Source: Acanthosepion esculentum
Lineage: Eukaryota > Mollusca > Cephalopoda > Sepiida > Sepiidae
DNA: 64,000 nucleotides
Assembly (NCBI GenBank): GCA_964036315.1
Contig: OZ038492.1
Coordinates: forward strand, 42,648,022-42,712,021
Direction of reading: 5' to 3'
In this document: one piece after another, positions 49,018-60,505 of the stretch
Layout of the letters: each line of letters starts with the position of its first letter
Numbering within the stretch: position 1 is the first letter of the stretch
The notes under the pieces: model-generated
What the model saw: the letters and a program-made list of their open reading frames with translations, nothing else
Databases searched by the model: none
Told to the model about the DNA's origin: nothing
Made by a program: the position numbers and the translations under genes

Positions 49018-51310
49018 TCGCATGTTTGGTTGAATAATCTAGACATATTACGTCTATATATTTTTTTTATTTTTATCCTCTCAAATTTCCAAATCGATTT
49101 CTTAGAGGTGTTAAAAAATGTTTAAGAAAGACGCCGTAGTTTTGGTTATTTCTTTTATTTTCTACCTAGGATCATTACCGCAGACAATACAAATAATTTG
49201 CCAAAAATCAAATTGAAACGTTATATAAAAACATACAAGAACTTAAAGAAAAAATAACTAATAAAAACAAAACCAGAAATCTGTGATCACTCAAAGCTGA
49301 AGAAATCAAAGCCAAACATGACAAAAGAAAAATCTCGTCTAATCTCCTAACAAAACAATTAAAATCGTTTTCAATGTGCTACGTAGGAATACTCATAGAA
49401 ATCTTTAAAAAAGCAGATAAAACAAATAACTTCTTGTAGTAAATAAATCTGATTACTATTCATTACGACAAATATTTGATGGGCACAACAAGTCTTTCAA
49501 ATCAGCAAAAATCATATTAAACCTTTAGATTTCCCAAAATAATTGGTGAATACGAACCAGGATACATGTATGAAAGTATAAAAATACATTAACCTAATTC
49601 TTTCTGCGCCCTAACATATACGAAATCCCCGTTTTGTTTCATCAGTTAATCAAAATCATTAACTAACTCATTACACCATACATAACCAATAAATACAGCA
49701 TTAAGTCAAATTACGAACTAATCCCTTCTCTGTGCCGAGCCAGGAAATTTTTCTCCCCGGAATCGATCCTCCAAGTCTATAAATCGACCATTCGCCCTTG
49801 CATGGGGTATTGCTGCCATATATGGTCTGGGGCCCCTGCTGTTTGCCTCAGGGTTCTTGATAAGATCCAAAGACGGATAGGCAACGTGATTGGCCCTGAT
49901 CTGTCATCTCGTCTGCAGTCGCTCTCTCACAGACGCGATGTTGCCTCGCTCTGCCTTTTTTACAAGTACTTTCACGGTAATTGCTCCGAGGAGCTGCTTT
50001 CGCTTGTCCCTAGGCCTCGTGAATTTAAACGTCCCACGAGGCTGGCATCCCGCTCCCACCCCTACACCGTGGAAACTGTTAGATGCAGACGTCTCTTCTA
50101 CTCCAATAGCTTCATGTCTCGCACATCTCGCCTATGGAACTCCCTTCCCTATTAGTGTTTCCCTGACAATTACAATCTCCAACGGTTTGCCTTGATCTAT
50201 CCACATCCCTTCTCCACATCCTTTCATTTTTCATTCCTATCTGCTCTCGCTCCAAATCTTCTGTAACCCCCTTGCCTTGATCGACCCACTGTCTTTCTCT
50301 TTCTCCACATCCTGTCCTTTACCACTCCTACCTGCTCTTCCTCCAACCCTTCTTTAACCCCTTGCGTGATAGTGGCTTCCAGCCTTGCTTGGGGTGATAC
50401 GCTTAAAAAAAAAAAATCTTTGAAACGCAAAAAATTAATAATGAAACCATAGCTTCACTTGATGTTGAAAGTTTATTTAAAATGTCCTGGTCAAAGAAAC
50501 GATTGATATAAATGTAATGAATATTTTACAAAAATCCATCTCTCCCTCCATTAAAAATTCAACCTAACAAAATACATTTGACTTGTACTAAGGTTCCCTT
50601 ATGACTATCGAAATAATATATATGTACAACGTTTCCGTGGGTTAATTTCTGGGACCAACATTTTGTAATTTCTACATGAATTCTAATTCACACAACATTT
50701 AAAATTAAATTCCTGTCTACATTCACCTTTTAGAGAAATATTAATTGACAATACAAGTATACACCACCATGAAAATATAACAAAACAAAAACTTCAAATT
50801 CTTGAAGCAATCTATAAAAAGAAAATGCAACCATGACTAAATAAATTTAATTATGAGTACAGCAACAATTTTGTTAAAAGTCTATAAAAGCAATATTTTG
50901 CAATGCACAATTTTAAGAAAATGTTTTTTTATTTAAAAAATTACAAGTTGAGTATTTAAAAATATTAATACTAAAAAATATAAGTTTTGTTCCTTTTTTT
51001 ACATACTCTTAACGTTAATTTTTAAATTGACAGAAAGCGTTTCGTGCGCATTTACAAAAAAAATTCAACTATCAATTATATTCATTTTTTATCTTAGCAA
51101 TTCATTTCTAAAGATGATATTTGGTGAAATTGAAATACTTAAAATAAAAGACGTAACCAAAATTAAGGCGTTTTTCTTACTCAGTTTTGTTACCCCACTA
51201 GGAAATCGATCCGTTGAATTTGAGAGGATCAAAAGAAAAATAGACAAAATATATTTCTAATCTCTATCAGTCAACCAAACATGATTGAATGAAGATATGC
51301 CGCCTATATA
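49015..51310 (+). mobile_element. Penelope-like element with inverted ends, interrupted by a LINE
   Basis: Left end (49015-49090: GCATGTTTGGTTGAATAATC, TAGACATATT, ATCCTCTCAAATTTC) and right end (51212-51310) are inverse complements with mismatches, also shared with 28808-29234. Interior coding remnants in order: ITNKYSIKSNYEL before the LINE (about 49680-49712), then ETIASLDVESLF (about 50438-50480) as in Penelope reverse transcriptases, PFREILIDNTS, and TKQKLQILEAIYKKKMQP with NKFNYEYSNNFVKSL (about 50780-50890), the C-terminal block after the GIY-YIG domain. The catalytic core and GIY-YIG are missing. Flanked by (TA)n on the left and TA/TG repeats on the right. Confidence 0.75.
49713..50416 (+). 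mobile_element. jockey/CR1-type LINE, 5'-truncated, with poly(A), inside the Penelope-like element
   Basis: One open frame covers most of it: RKFFSPESILQVYKSTIRPC, MGYCCHIWSGAPAVCLRVLD, KIQRRIGNVIGPDLSSRLQS, LSHRRDVASLCLFYKYFHGN, CSEELLSLVPRPREFKRPTR, SFMSRTSRLWNSLPY then a stop at 50153-50155. A 3' UTR of about 250 bases ends in CTTGGGGTGATACGC and a run of A at 50404-50417. It is the youngest-looking member of the family in this window: frame intact to the stop, tail preserved. 5' truncation removed everything before the C-terminal domain. It splits the Penelope coding remnant, so it arrived later. Confidence 0.92.
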
Positions 51311-51329
51311 CACATAAACACATTTATAT

Positions 51330-51343
51330 ATATATATATATAC

Positions 51344-51391
<48 letters not shown>
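51330..51391. repeat. (TA)n(TG)n microsatellite
   Basis: Short TA then about 20 TG units; right flank of the Penelope-like element. Confidence 0.95.
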
Positions 51392-51394
<3 letters not shown>

Positions 51395-52149
51395 AAAGGT
51401 ATATTGAGACAGCAAGTATTGATCTCAACAAGTTTGATTTAAAAAAATAAAAACCGTCATATTCTGTCTCACACTGTCTTTTTTTATTTAATTTTTCTAA
51501 TTTCCGGATAAGGTGTTGCGTATTGCGCCCGAAGTATTGGATAAATTTTGGTTCAAGTTCTTTCCACTTCCACAGACCTTTTCAAGACCCTTAATGATGT
51601 CTGTGTTGTTTTTAAAATTAGGATAACAGAATGAAGAGAATATTACTTATTAACGCCATATTTTAACCTATTTATTAGAAGGAATTTATTCATTTGGACT
51701 TCTATCCATCTATATATATATTTCCCATCGTTTCTGCCAGTGAACTTTGGACTTTAATAAGATTTTCGTCATATTCTGGACTGTTTAAGGTATTTTCAAA
51801 GTAAGCTTTTATTGCTTTCAGAGTGTTATAGTGTCTTATGCCATATTTTCGTCAAGTCCCGCGTCTTCCCAAGGATTTGAGATCTCGTAATCTTACCTTT
51901 GACCTTGTGTTGCGGATCTACATTCAATACTGAACTGACGCACTCTTTGAGACCAGGATTAAACTGATGTCTTCCAGGAAACAAGATTGACGCTTTTATC
52001 CCCTAAGCCTGTAGAAAAAAGCTAACCGATTTGATATTCTTGCGCATGTCGACTGCTTGATGCATTTTATGCGCATGTGTGTATTTGTCGGAAGTTCTAC
52101 GTTTCTGCCTATCACAACTGTGAATGACTATATGAAAGTTCTTTGTCTT
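51392..52149. other. unassigned; protein-like remnant on minus strand near 51800-51980
   Basis: Minus strand about 51970-51800 reads QFNPGLKECVSSVLNVDPQH then KVKGKITRSQILGKTRDLTK and IWHKTL before a stop. The composition looks like real protein, but I do not recognise the family. It could be a transposon or host exon remnant. Confidence 0.3.
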
Positions 52150-52211
52150 TTTATAGGAAAAGATAGAAAAAACGAAAAAGTGAAAGGGAAAGTAAAAATG
52201 GGATAAGAGCA

Positions 52212-52247
<36 letters not shown>

Positions 52248-53100
52248 AAGATAGAAAGAAAGAAATGTAAAACGAAAGTTAGAAAACTGCATCAGCACAT
52301 TAAATAAAATAGTCATAAGGACATAGAAAGAGAGATTGGAAAAAAGAAAGAAAGACTGAAAGCAAGAATAAAAGAGAGACATAAAGGAAAGAAAGCAAGA
52401 AAGAAAAAAGACAGAAATATGTATAGTCATATGAATAAAGAAAGAGTGAAAAATCCTTTTAAAAATTAGAGGGGCAAAGAAAGAAAGAAAAAAGATAGAA
52501 AGAACGGAGTTAGGGAAGAGAATGCGAGAAAGAAAGAAATGCATAAGGGAATAGAAAGGAAGGGTGGGTTGAAGTCCATAAAAACTGAAACAGTTAAAAT
52601 ATAATACAATGATTCAAACAGCTGATGATAGAAAAGGCGAGAAGGGAAGGAAATAGAAAAAATCTTAGAAATAAAGGTGAAAAGGAGAGAGAGATATAAT
52701 GAAAAGTGAAAGAGAGTAGGACTATGAAACAGAGAGAAGTGGATTCACGCTTTTCCCAGAGTATGGACCCAACCAGCCTCCCTTATAATTCACTTATCTC
52801 AACAACATGCGTTGGCTCTACTGTGACAAGGAATCTGCAGGAATAAAGTAACAACAAACGCAAAACTAGGAGAACTAACTAAAGAAAGAAATAAGGAGCG
52901 GAGAAGGAAAGAAAATAAGTAAGGAATAAAGAAAGGAAGAAAGAAAGAAAGAAAAAACAAAGAAACCAACAAAGAAATTAAGAAATTGATGTAAAATTAA
53001 AGAATATCATTAGATAATTAGTCTTACTTAATTAGAGAAAAAGAAAGCAGACATTGATGGAAGGAGAATAATTTGAAAAAAAAAGAGAAAAAACAGCAAA
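52150..53100. repeat. purine-rich (GAAA)-type low-complexity block
   Basis: Dominated by GAAA/AAAG units, with a regular (AAAG)n at 52211-52263. The 138-codon minus-strand Phe/Leu/Ser frame is an artefact of this composition. Confidence 0.85.
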
Positions 53101-53337
53101 TGAAGAAAATGTAAAATGTCTATAAATAATACTGAATATTATTTTTTAAAAAATCAAAAGAAACAAATCTTGATCATTTAAAGAAAAATGTGTAATTTAT
53201 CTATATTCATGAATGACCTGGTGTGATTTAATTAAATTTTTAAACTCTATTTCAACAGCTTCCTTCGTCACGTCATCAATTATTCACCACTTGAATCCAC
53301 TTATTTTCCCTTTGCATATCTCTACCTTGTTTTGCAA

Positions 53338-53844
<507 letters not shown>

Positions 53845-53849
53845 TTAAT

Positions 53850-54479
53850 GCAACTGTTACTTTACATTAATCACTCTTTTATTTACACCATGTGGTATGT
53901 GTGTGTGTGTGTGCGTGTGCGAGTGTGTATATGCATTGATGTGAACACTTACACGTACATTTATTTTTATTTATTTATTTCATTATGTTTATATGTATGC
54001 ATATATATCCATGGAATGTATGAATTTTAATATAAATAGAAATATATTTGTAAAAATGCAATGTGAAATAAAGGAAAACTATTCATTAATATCTTGAGTG
54101 AGACTATCGAATCTTACCAAATTACTCCTTTAGGCCAACATGCACGACTATAGAAAATTAAAAAATTAAATAAAACTCTTAAATCAAAACATTTATTATT
54201 TTAAATTAATAAATACATAAATAATTTATCAAACTAAAATAACATAATAAATAGTAATTACATTAATAAAGAAATATAAACAAATCAAAAATAATGAAAA
54301 TTCAACATTTACTCACTTTTGTTTACTAGGGATTAAATTACATTATTGTTATCCTCCATTAATTATCTTGACTTTCAGAGCTAAGAATGTAGCGAGTGCT
54401 TAAGTTTAAAAGATTTGAATACCTAACGATATTTTTACTTTAAAAAAAAAAAATATTATTGCAAAATAAAACCCTTACT
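53850..54479. other. unassigned AT-rich
   Basis: Nothing recognised beyond short TG-rich runs near 53900. Confidence 0.35.
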
Positions 54480-54640
54480 TTTGCCTTCGTAAAGTTCATC
54501 ACAGGACAAATATATAGTCATCCTCATACAAGCTCGTTTCGCTGTATCACATTGTGATTAGACATCCGACTGGATCGAAACTCGACCGATTTGGTATTAA
54601 TCAGAGACTCTACCCTTGAGTTATCGGCGCAAGGCAGGGA
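54480..54640 (-). mobile_element. tRNA-derived SINE, second family
   Basis: Minus strand from 54640: TTGCGCCGATAACTCAAGGG, TAGAG (A-box region), GAGTTTCGATCC (B-box region with one extra T), GTCGGATGTCTAATCACA, TGTGATACAGCGAAACGAGC, TTGTATGAGGATGACTATAT, CCTGTGATGAACTTTACGAA. A related copy lies at 56155-56262. Distinct in sequence from the GGTGTAATGGATA SINE family. Confidence 0.75.
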
Positions 54641-54725
54641 AAGGGAATCTTTAAACGTATTATATACGTGATGTATACAAACAGTAAATCAGCAGCCAAA
54701 ACCGTGCAATTCATATGTTCTTTTG

Positions 54726-54728
<3 letters not shown>

Positions 54729-54765
<37 letters not shown>
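54729..54765. repeat. (TA)n microsatellite
   Basis: About 18 units. Confidence 0.95.
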
Positions 54766-54768
<3 letters not shown>

Positions 54769-54769
54769 A

Positions 54770-55079
54770 TTTTTGCAAAAACAAAAATAAACAAACAAAA
54801 GAAAGGAACAAATAGGCAAAGGCAAGTTCGGCAATGAGATTAAAGCAATAAAATAAAATAATTTACTAAAACTGAAAACTCAAATAGGAAAATCCTACGG
54901 CGTGATGCATCGTGCAACCAATATATAATGACAATAAAATTGGACTATGTGTGATCGTAAAAAATACAATGGAAATGTGAATTTATTGAGCCACTAAAAT
55001 ATGTTCACATGAAATCTGACATGGTTAATGGTTTTCAATATATTGTCACTTCTATATTGACATGCACTGTCCCCACTCA
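54770..55079. other. unassigned
   Basis: Nothing recognised. Confidence 0.35.
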
Positions 55080-55835
55080 GGATCTACGCGATCATGGCTC
55101 TCCCCAATTTCCTGTCCATTAATATAATATTTTTTTCTTATTTCTCCCAAACCTTTTTCTGCCTTCCATTTATTCAAGCCCAGCAATTATGTTATGCGTT
55201 GTCTTCCACTGTTCGTCTTGCCATCAATCTGTGCCTTTAGAATCAGTTTGCCCAAAACCTCTTTCCTCAGTATGTGTCCTAGAAATTTCAGCTGTATCTT
55301 CCTGATATTATGTATAAGTTTCCTTTTTTGTTTCCATTTACTCTAGAACTTCGTCGTTTCTAACCTATTCGGTCCATGATATCCTCAGCATCCTTCTGTA
55401 GAACCACATTTCTGTTTCTTCCAATATGTTCCAGGATATTGTCTATCATTCACTTCCATATAGGACAGATATCATGTAACAGTTCGGTACTTCTTTCTAT
55501 GTATCGAATGAAGTTTTCCTCTTTCTTAGTACTCGGCTAAGCTTCTAGAAAGCATCTTCGGCTCTCCCGATGTGGCTTTGGATTTCAGTATCGCCCTTTC
55601 CGTCGTCTGTTAAAATACTTCCCAGATATTTAAATTTATGACTTGTTTGATTTTGGTATCTCGGGTTTGGAATTTGCATTTTGGGCTCATCCTTTTGTAT
55701 ACTACCATGCATTTTGTCTTTTTGCAGTTGATGTTTAATCATTTCTTCTCGCTTTCCATCTCTACCTTCTGTAGGAGCTTTTTACGGTTTTTTTCTGTGT
55801 CTGCTATCGACACTGTGTCATTTACATAGCTTATA
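55080..55835 (-). mobile_element. RTE-like LINE, 3' half of ORF
   Basis: Minus strand from 55835: YVNDTVSIADTEKN (family Y-A-D-D-T-V; Asp to Asn), NCKKTKCMVVYKRMSPKCKF, DTKIKQV, FKYLGSILTDDGKGDTEIQS, HIGRAEDAF (frame 55742-55545), then a shifted MWFYRRMLRI-like block, KWKQKRKLIHNIRKIQLKFL, GHILRKEVLGKLILKAQIDG, and LGEIRKK (about 55130). From the catalytic box to near the C-terminus. Several stops and frameshifts. Confidence 0.9.
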
Positions 55836-55839
55836 TTAG

Positions 55840-56150
55840 ATTGAAAAGAGAGGATCCTTTACTCATTACGAAATTTCAACTGTATTTTCATGATGATAAG
55901 TATAAATTTCCTTTTTATTTCCATTTTTTTCTAAAACTTCGTCGGTCTGTCGATCCATGTAATCCTCGCCATCCTTCTGTAGAACCACATTTCTGTTGCT
56001 TCAATTCTGCTCTTCATCTTTGAGGAGATAGTCCAACTCTCACTTCCATACAGGAGGACAGATATCATAACAATTTAGTAATATTTTCTCGTTTCTAGCG
56101 AATATTTTTTTTTTATTATTTCTTAATACTCTGCTTAGCTTTTGGAAGAC
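55840..56150 (-). mobile_element. second RTE-like LINE fragment in tandem
   Basis: Minus strand from 56150: KLSRVLRNNKK, SSKMKSRIEATEMWFYRRMA, RITWI, KKMEIKRKFILIIMKIQLKF. It covers the part between FQKLSxVLRNRK and LKFLGH of the same family, directly upstream (on the minus strand) of the 55080-55835 copy. The overlap in content shows that these are two copies rather than one continuous element. Confidence 0.8.
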
Positions 56151-56154
56151 TTCC

Positions 56155-56262
56155 CTGTATCACCACTTATCAGTGTGGCTAGACATCCGGTTGCGTCAAG
56201 CTAGGATCGAAACACGGCTGAATTGGCGTCAGTCGGAGTTGGAATGCAGTAAATGCATATTA
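56155..56262 (-). mobile_element. tRNA-derived SINE fragment, second family
   Basis: Minus strand: CAGCCGTGTTTCGATCCTAG, CTTGACGCAACCGGATGTCT, AGCCACACTGATAAGTGGTG, ATACAGGG, matching the copy at 54480-54640. Confidence 0.7.
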
Positions 56263-56301
56263 CATGGTTTCATCAACAGAAAAATGTTTATTAAATACTA
56301 C

Positions 56302-56865
56302 TAGGTTGATAAGAAAGTCCTGACTCACTTAGGAAGCGGAAAGAAAGCAACAAAATTTTATGGAATAACACCAACATTTATTCTGCAAATAAAGCGCATC
56401 ATTCTCGACGATCTTCTGTCCGCGATCAGCTAGCATCCGAATGTTTCCCAGATACTAGTCAGCTTGCTTTGAAAAAAAAACTGTAAACAAACTCTCTTCA
56501 CTTCATCAAAAGTGTTGAATCGTTGGTCGCGGAGGAAGTGTGCCATTGAGCGGAATAGGCCATAGTCACTCGGAACAGCATCGGGACTGAATGGTAGATA
56601 TGGGATAATCCCAGTACTGTCCGCCTGTTTGAACTTCTCCTAAGTCAACTTGGCAGTGTGTAGCCTCGCATTGTCATGCTTAAACAAAGCCCGACCTCCA
56701 CTGAACAAAACAGGATACTCCATCTTTACTTTGTCGCACACGCGGTCTAGCTGCTGGCGAAACAGTTTAGCGTTGATGGCGCGACCGTGTGGAACAAGCT
56801 CGATATGAATAAGCGGTGGCAGGTTGGGACCACTGATAGTTATAACATCTCCATTTCTTGGGTAA
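56302..56865 (-). mobile_element. mariner transposase pseudogene, C-terminal half with 3' terminal repeat
   Basis: Minus strand: SGPNLPPLIHIELVPHGRAI, NAKLFRQQLDRVCDKVKMEY, PVLFSGGRALFKHDNARLHT (second Asp in H-D-N), IIPYLPFSPDAVPSDYGLFR (third Asp in P-S-D-Y), SMAHFLRDQRFNTFDEVKR, CLQFFFKAS. The aspartate spacing fits D34D of mariners. The 3' end (56302 onwards on the plus strand, TAGGTTGATAAGAAAGTCCT) looks like a mariner terminal repeat next to TA. The N-terminal half is missing; stop and frameshift near 56645. Confidence 0.88.
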
Positions 56866-56869
56866 TTTA

Positions 56870-57233
56870 ATGTCGAAATCTGTATTGTTTTATTTTTCTG
56901 TGTCTTGTTTTCTAAATAAGTAAATAATGGTTGGTTATGTCCGAGTTCTATCTTTAATTGTTTCGAGAATAGGTAAATATCTGTTGTTTCTGTTTCATCC
57001 TGTTAGCTTTTAGTTCATACGTGTGCTGCTTTACTCCTCTGAAGACACAGCCTTAAGCATAATATTTATCTTTTTTTTATATTCTAGGGAGTATGTGTCT
57101 ATACTGTTTGATTATATGGTCGAAATACGGTCATTTTGAAAATGTTCACAGCACCAATCCGGTAGAAAATGTCATAGTATCAATAGATGTTTAGCTAGTT
57201 CGATGGTCAATATATCTCAACTTATTTTGAATT
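56870..57233. other. unassigned
   Basis: Nothing recognised. Confidence 0.35.
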
Positions 57234-57336
57234 AAATGAATGGCGTGGAACATGTGCTTCATTACCCTGGGGAAGAGATAGCAACAGGAAGTATAAGCCA
57301 GCGAAAGTCAGGTCCTATCGTTCATGCTTAAGGTAC
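57234..57336 (+). repeat. direct repeat, left copy
   Basis: ATGAATGGCGTGGAACATGT, GCTTCATTACCCTGGGGAAG ... GTTCATGCTTAAGGTAC, repeated at 57778-57907. Confidence 0.9.
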
Positions 57337-57419
57337 TTTTATGTACTACGAACATCAACAGGACAACATATCTGGGATGGTCCTTCCAAATTCTTATTTG
57401 CCAACATTGACTGAGTTCA

Positions 57420-57720
57420 AAACTGGGTGAATTGTTTCCCACCCTACAACCACTTTCCCCCATAGACGAAACGTTGTTAACCTCTCGCTGCTCTCTCGCT
57501 ATTTGCATAGCAGCGGTCAGACGAGTTACATTCCTTAGTTCCAATAGTTCGACCCACTGCAAGAACCCGCCATACCACTTCGACACTTCCTCATTCGCTT
57601 TGTATACCATTTATATAGTGAAAGTTACACTCAGGTAGATTTTTCCTCATGTTCGTTATGAAACAGTCTCCCTAAAGTATTCTTTCCCGATCACTACAAC
57701 TCTAATCACTATGCAGGGAC
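57420..57720 (+). mobile_element. jockey/CR1-type LINE fragment between direct repeats
   Basis: In broken frames: TLQPLSPIDETLLTSRCSLA (corrupted HRRNVASLTLL), SDELHSLVPIV-like, RTRHTTSTLPHSLCIPF, KLHSGRFF, SRSLQL. The same C-terminal block as 11.4 and 42.8 kb. It sits between two direct repeats. Confidence 0.65.
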
Positions 57721-57777
57721 AGCGGAGGTGTCCCGTAGCCTCAATTCGAGTCTATGATACAGCCCCCTCCCGAATCT

Positions 57778-57907
57778 ATGAATGGCGTGGAAAATGTGCT
57801 TCATTACCCAGGGGAAGAAATAGCAGCAGGAAGTATAAGCCACCGAATGCGGTGTAATTGCATTGTTAACGTCCTCCGTTAGGTCCTACCGTTCATGCTT
57901 AAGGTAC
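57778..57907 (+). repeat. direct repeat, right copy
   Basis: Same sequence as 57234-57336 at roughly 90 percent identity, with an extra segment of about 30 bases (GCGGTGTAATTGCATTG...) not present in the left copy. Confidence 0.9.
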
Positions 57908-57909
57908 AT

Positions 57910-58554
57910 CTCAAATTTTGTAAGATTGTATTTATATAAAATTAAAGAAAAATATTGTAATGTAATTATATACAATAATGTATCAAATGCAATATAGGTG
58001 AAAATTTTGACTAGAAAAACTGAAAATAAATACAATGTATCTCAATACAACTTAAAGACACGCTATAATAGATCATTCCATCTTAAATAATCAACAAGGT
58101 TTTGCAGCAATTTTTAGCATCAACTTGCGATATTTCTTGCTCATTTGGATAATTGTAACACATTCAACTTTATTGATAAAAATTTAGGGAAATTTATATA
58201 GCGCTTCTTCGAGCAAACATTCACGGATTTGAACAACAAAAAATAGACTCTGGAATAAAATCGAAATCCATTAAAAATGTTCATCCTTTAATAGTCATCT
58301 GTGTGTTGTTTAATTCGTAACGTGTATAAATGTAGGAAGGAAAAAGCAAATATTGATAAGACAGCGAAGGTCAGAAAGCACTGCCCGGGACCCCCAGTCA
58401 AGCTCCTCGATCGGTGTGTTCGGAGGTAGTATTCCCCAGCCCGATCACTATGTTCAACCTTTATCTATTCTGCATATCCTTATAATATGCAATTATAAAC
58501 CCCTCTTTGAAAGCCCTTACAACAACCTTATTTATTAATCCTCTATTTGAATTG
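57910..58554. other. unassigned
   Basis: Nothing certain; 58353-58440 is less AT-rich but unrecognised. Confidence 0.35.
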
Positions 58555-58770
58555 GCGAGTCTGGTCAGTACCTAGACGGGGGATCGCTTGTAAATGACAG
58601 GTGTTGTAAGCTTGTATATACGGGTGGTGTAATGGATAATGGCTGGAAATTGTCAATCGGAAAGACGCGATCTAATTTCGTTGGGTTCAGTTATGCATAA
58701 ATACATTTGGGAAAAGTTTAAATCCACTACTCCCTCCCAGCAATGGGTTAATGAGTAAGACATGTAAAAT
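58555..58770 (+). mobile_element. composite 5S rRNA-tRNA SINE, 5S part truncated
   Basis: GCGAGTCTGGTCAGTACCTA, GACGGGGGATCGCTTGTAAA, TGACAGGTGTTGTAAGCTT is the 3' half of 5S rRNA. A 12-base linker (GTATATACGG) leads to GGTGTAATGGATAATGGCTG, AATCGGAAAGACGCGATCTA (decayed B box), TGCATAAATACATTTGGG, and the body CTCCCTCCCAGCAATGGGT. Same module order as the copies at 21.8 and 41.1 kb. Confidence 0.8.
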
Positions 58771-58774
58771 TAAA

Positions 58775-60425
58775 ACACCATTATTATCTCCAAAAATAAA
58801 AATAAAATTGTGTATCGATATTTCGACATTAAATAACCCTTAGAGTTTGATATGCCAGTAAACAAAATCAACGAACCAATCTACCTTGAATGGCTCTTGG
58901 GCATTGCTTTGGGTGAACTGAATTCTTAAAAACTAAGCCACAGAGCTATGTTCTAAGGAATTCAGAACAGAACGATGAGTTCATAGTTATGCTCTGGTCA
59001 TTTCCTATTTAGCATTTCTTGAGCTAATAAATTCGATCTTTAGAAGTCCCATTGCATCACCTTCAGCAGGTAAAGAACCTACTGTTAACGATTTGATATA
59101 AAATCCTAGAATAAACATTTAGAGACTTACCTTAACGGATGAGATGATAAGATTTCTTTTCAGGGCTTTAGTTTACCAAAACCTAGTCAGGTTACCCGTG
59201 GTATTCTGGTTATAGTACATATGCACAAGCGCGCCTGGGTATATGCATGTGATACTACTTTGGGGCATGTCACACAGTGTATGTCAGTATGAATGTCCGC
59301 TGCCTTTTGGTTCGTGGCAATAGATAGAAAATAAGAAAGAAACAAAAGAAATGCAATAAAATAAAAATCGGCAAAATAAAACGACTAGTATAATGACAGG
59401 GATCCGTAAAAGAAATGAGGGAGATATATTGTAGAAAAACTGAGAAAAATGCAAAGAAAGAAAAGGGAAATGAGCCAGAATGTGAATTGTAAAACGGGTG
59501 AAATTAAAATCCAAAGTGCTATGCTCAGATCAGTTTTGTTAATGTTTGAAGCTGTATATATTTTTAATTTTACCATGTTTTGCCGCAATCCTCTGGTAGT
59601 AAAACCAATATACCAGATGAAACAGAAAAATTGTCCAAGTCGTTTAACAGCATACGATAATTGTACATCCCACAAAATGATTAATACCTAAATAAACACT
59701 GAAACAATTACGTTTCTTTACTCCAGGTTCACAGATAGTTTAGCCATCTTGACGCCATTTGTTGCAAGAATCAATGAAAAACCTTTTGAGTTATTCAGCT
59801 GGAAAGAGAACAGGTTAGAATCGTTTTGTGTCAGCCTCACTATGTCTTCCTGACTGAACAATGGTTAGGCGAAAAAGATCATTCAAGACTTCAGTAATGG
59901 TATCAATATTCATAATCTGGCTTTCATCTTCAAAGTCTATTCAAGAACCACCAAGAGAGCGGTGATTATGTTTAAAAAAGAAGGAACTGGAGAGAGGAAA
60001 TCTGGATCAGGAGCTCACAACAGGAAGGGGGATCATCATTTCCACTTAGATCTAAATACATTCTTATTGATCAAAGTAGAGTCCAATAGTCTTATAAAAA
60101 GCTTGATGTGACTTGATGTTATCGGCTGCTGAAAACGATTGCAGTGTGCAGTAAAATTCCAAAATAGGGGAACACATATTTACGTATGTCTAACATATAC
60201 AAGTTTCATTAATGACGACTAAAACGCTACTGCGATTAGGCTTATTATTCAATTTCTTCTGTTCGTTTGTGTTATATATATATATAAAATTATTATATAT
60301 ATATATATATAATTTTTTCATATAGACAAAACCATTTTACTCACTACAAAGATGCAACTTCGAGCCCTCTTTTGGATTAATGATGTGAACGTTGGAATTT
60401 ATATATTTTACTTTCGTTCTCATCG

Positions 60426-60429
<4 letters not shown>
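58775..60429. other. unassigned
   Basis: Overlapping opposite frames of 76-96 codons at 59284-59691 show no known motif. Short TA-rich palindromic sequence at 60274-60316. Confidence 0.35.

Positions 60430-60501
<72 letters not shown>
60430..60501. repeat. (TA)n microsatellite
   Basis: About 36 units, directly at the 3' end of the R4/Dong-like LINE. Confidence 0.95.

Positions 60502-60505
<4 letters not shown>

Noticed and set aside
49802..50155. 117-codon intact frame as a host gene
   Set aside because: Same protein block occurs in at least five other decayed copies here and ends in 3' UTR plus poly(A); it is a LINE C-terminus.
52128..52544. 138-codon Phe/Leu/Ser frame that could look like membrane segments
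   Set aside because: Caused by the GAAA-rich composition of the opposite strand; same for 63644-63985.
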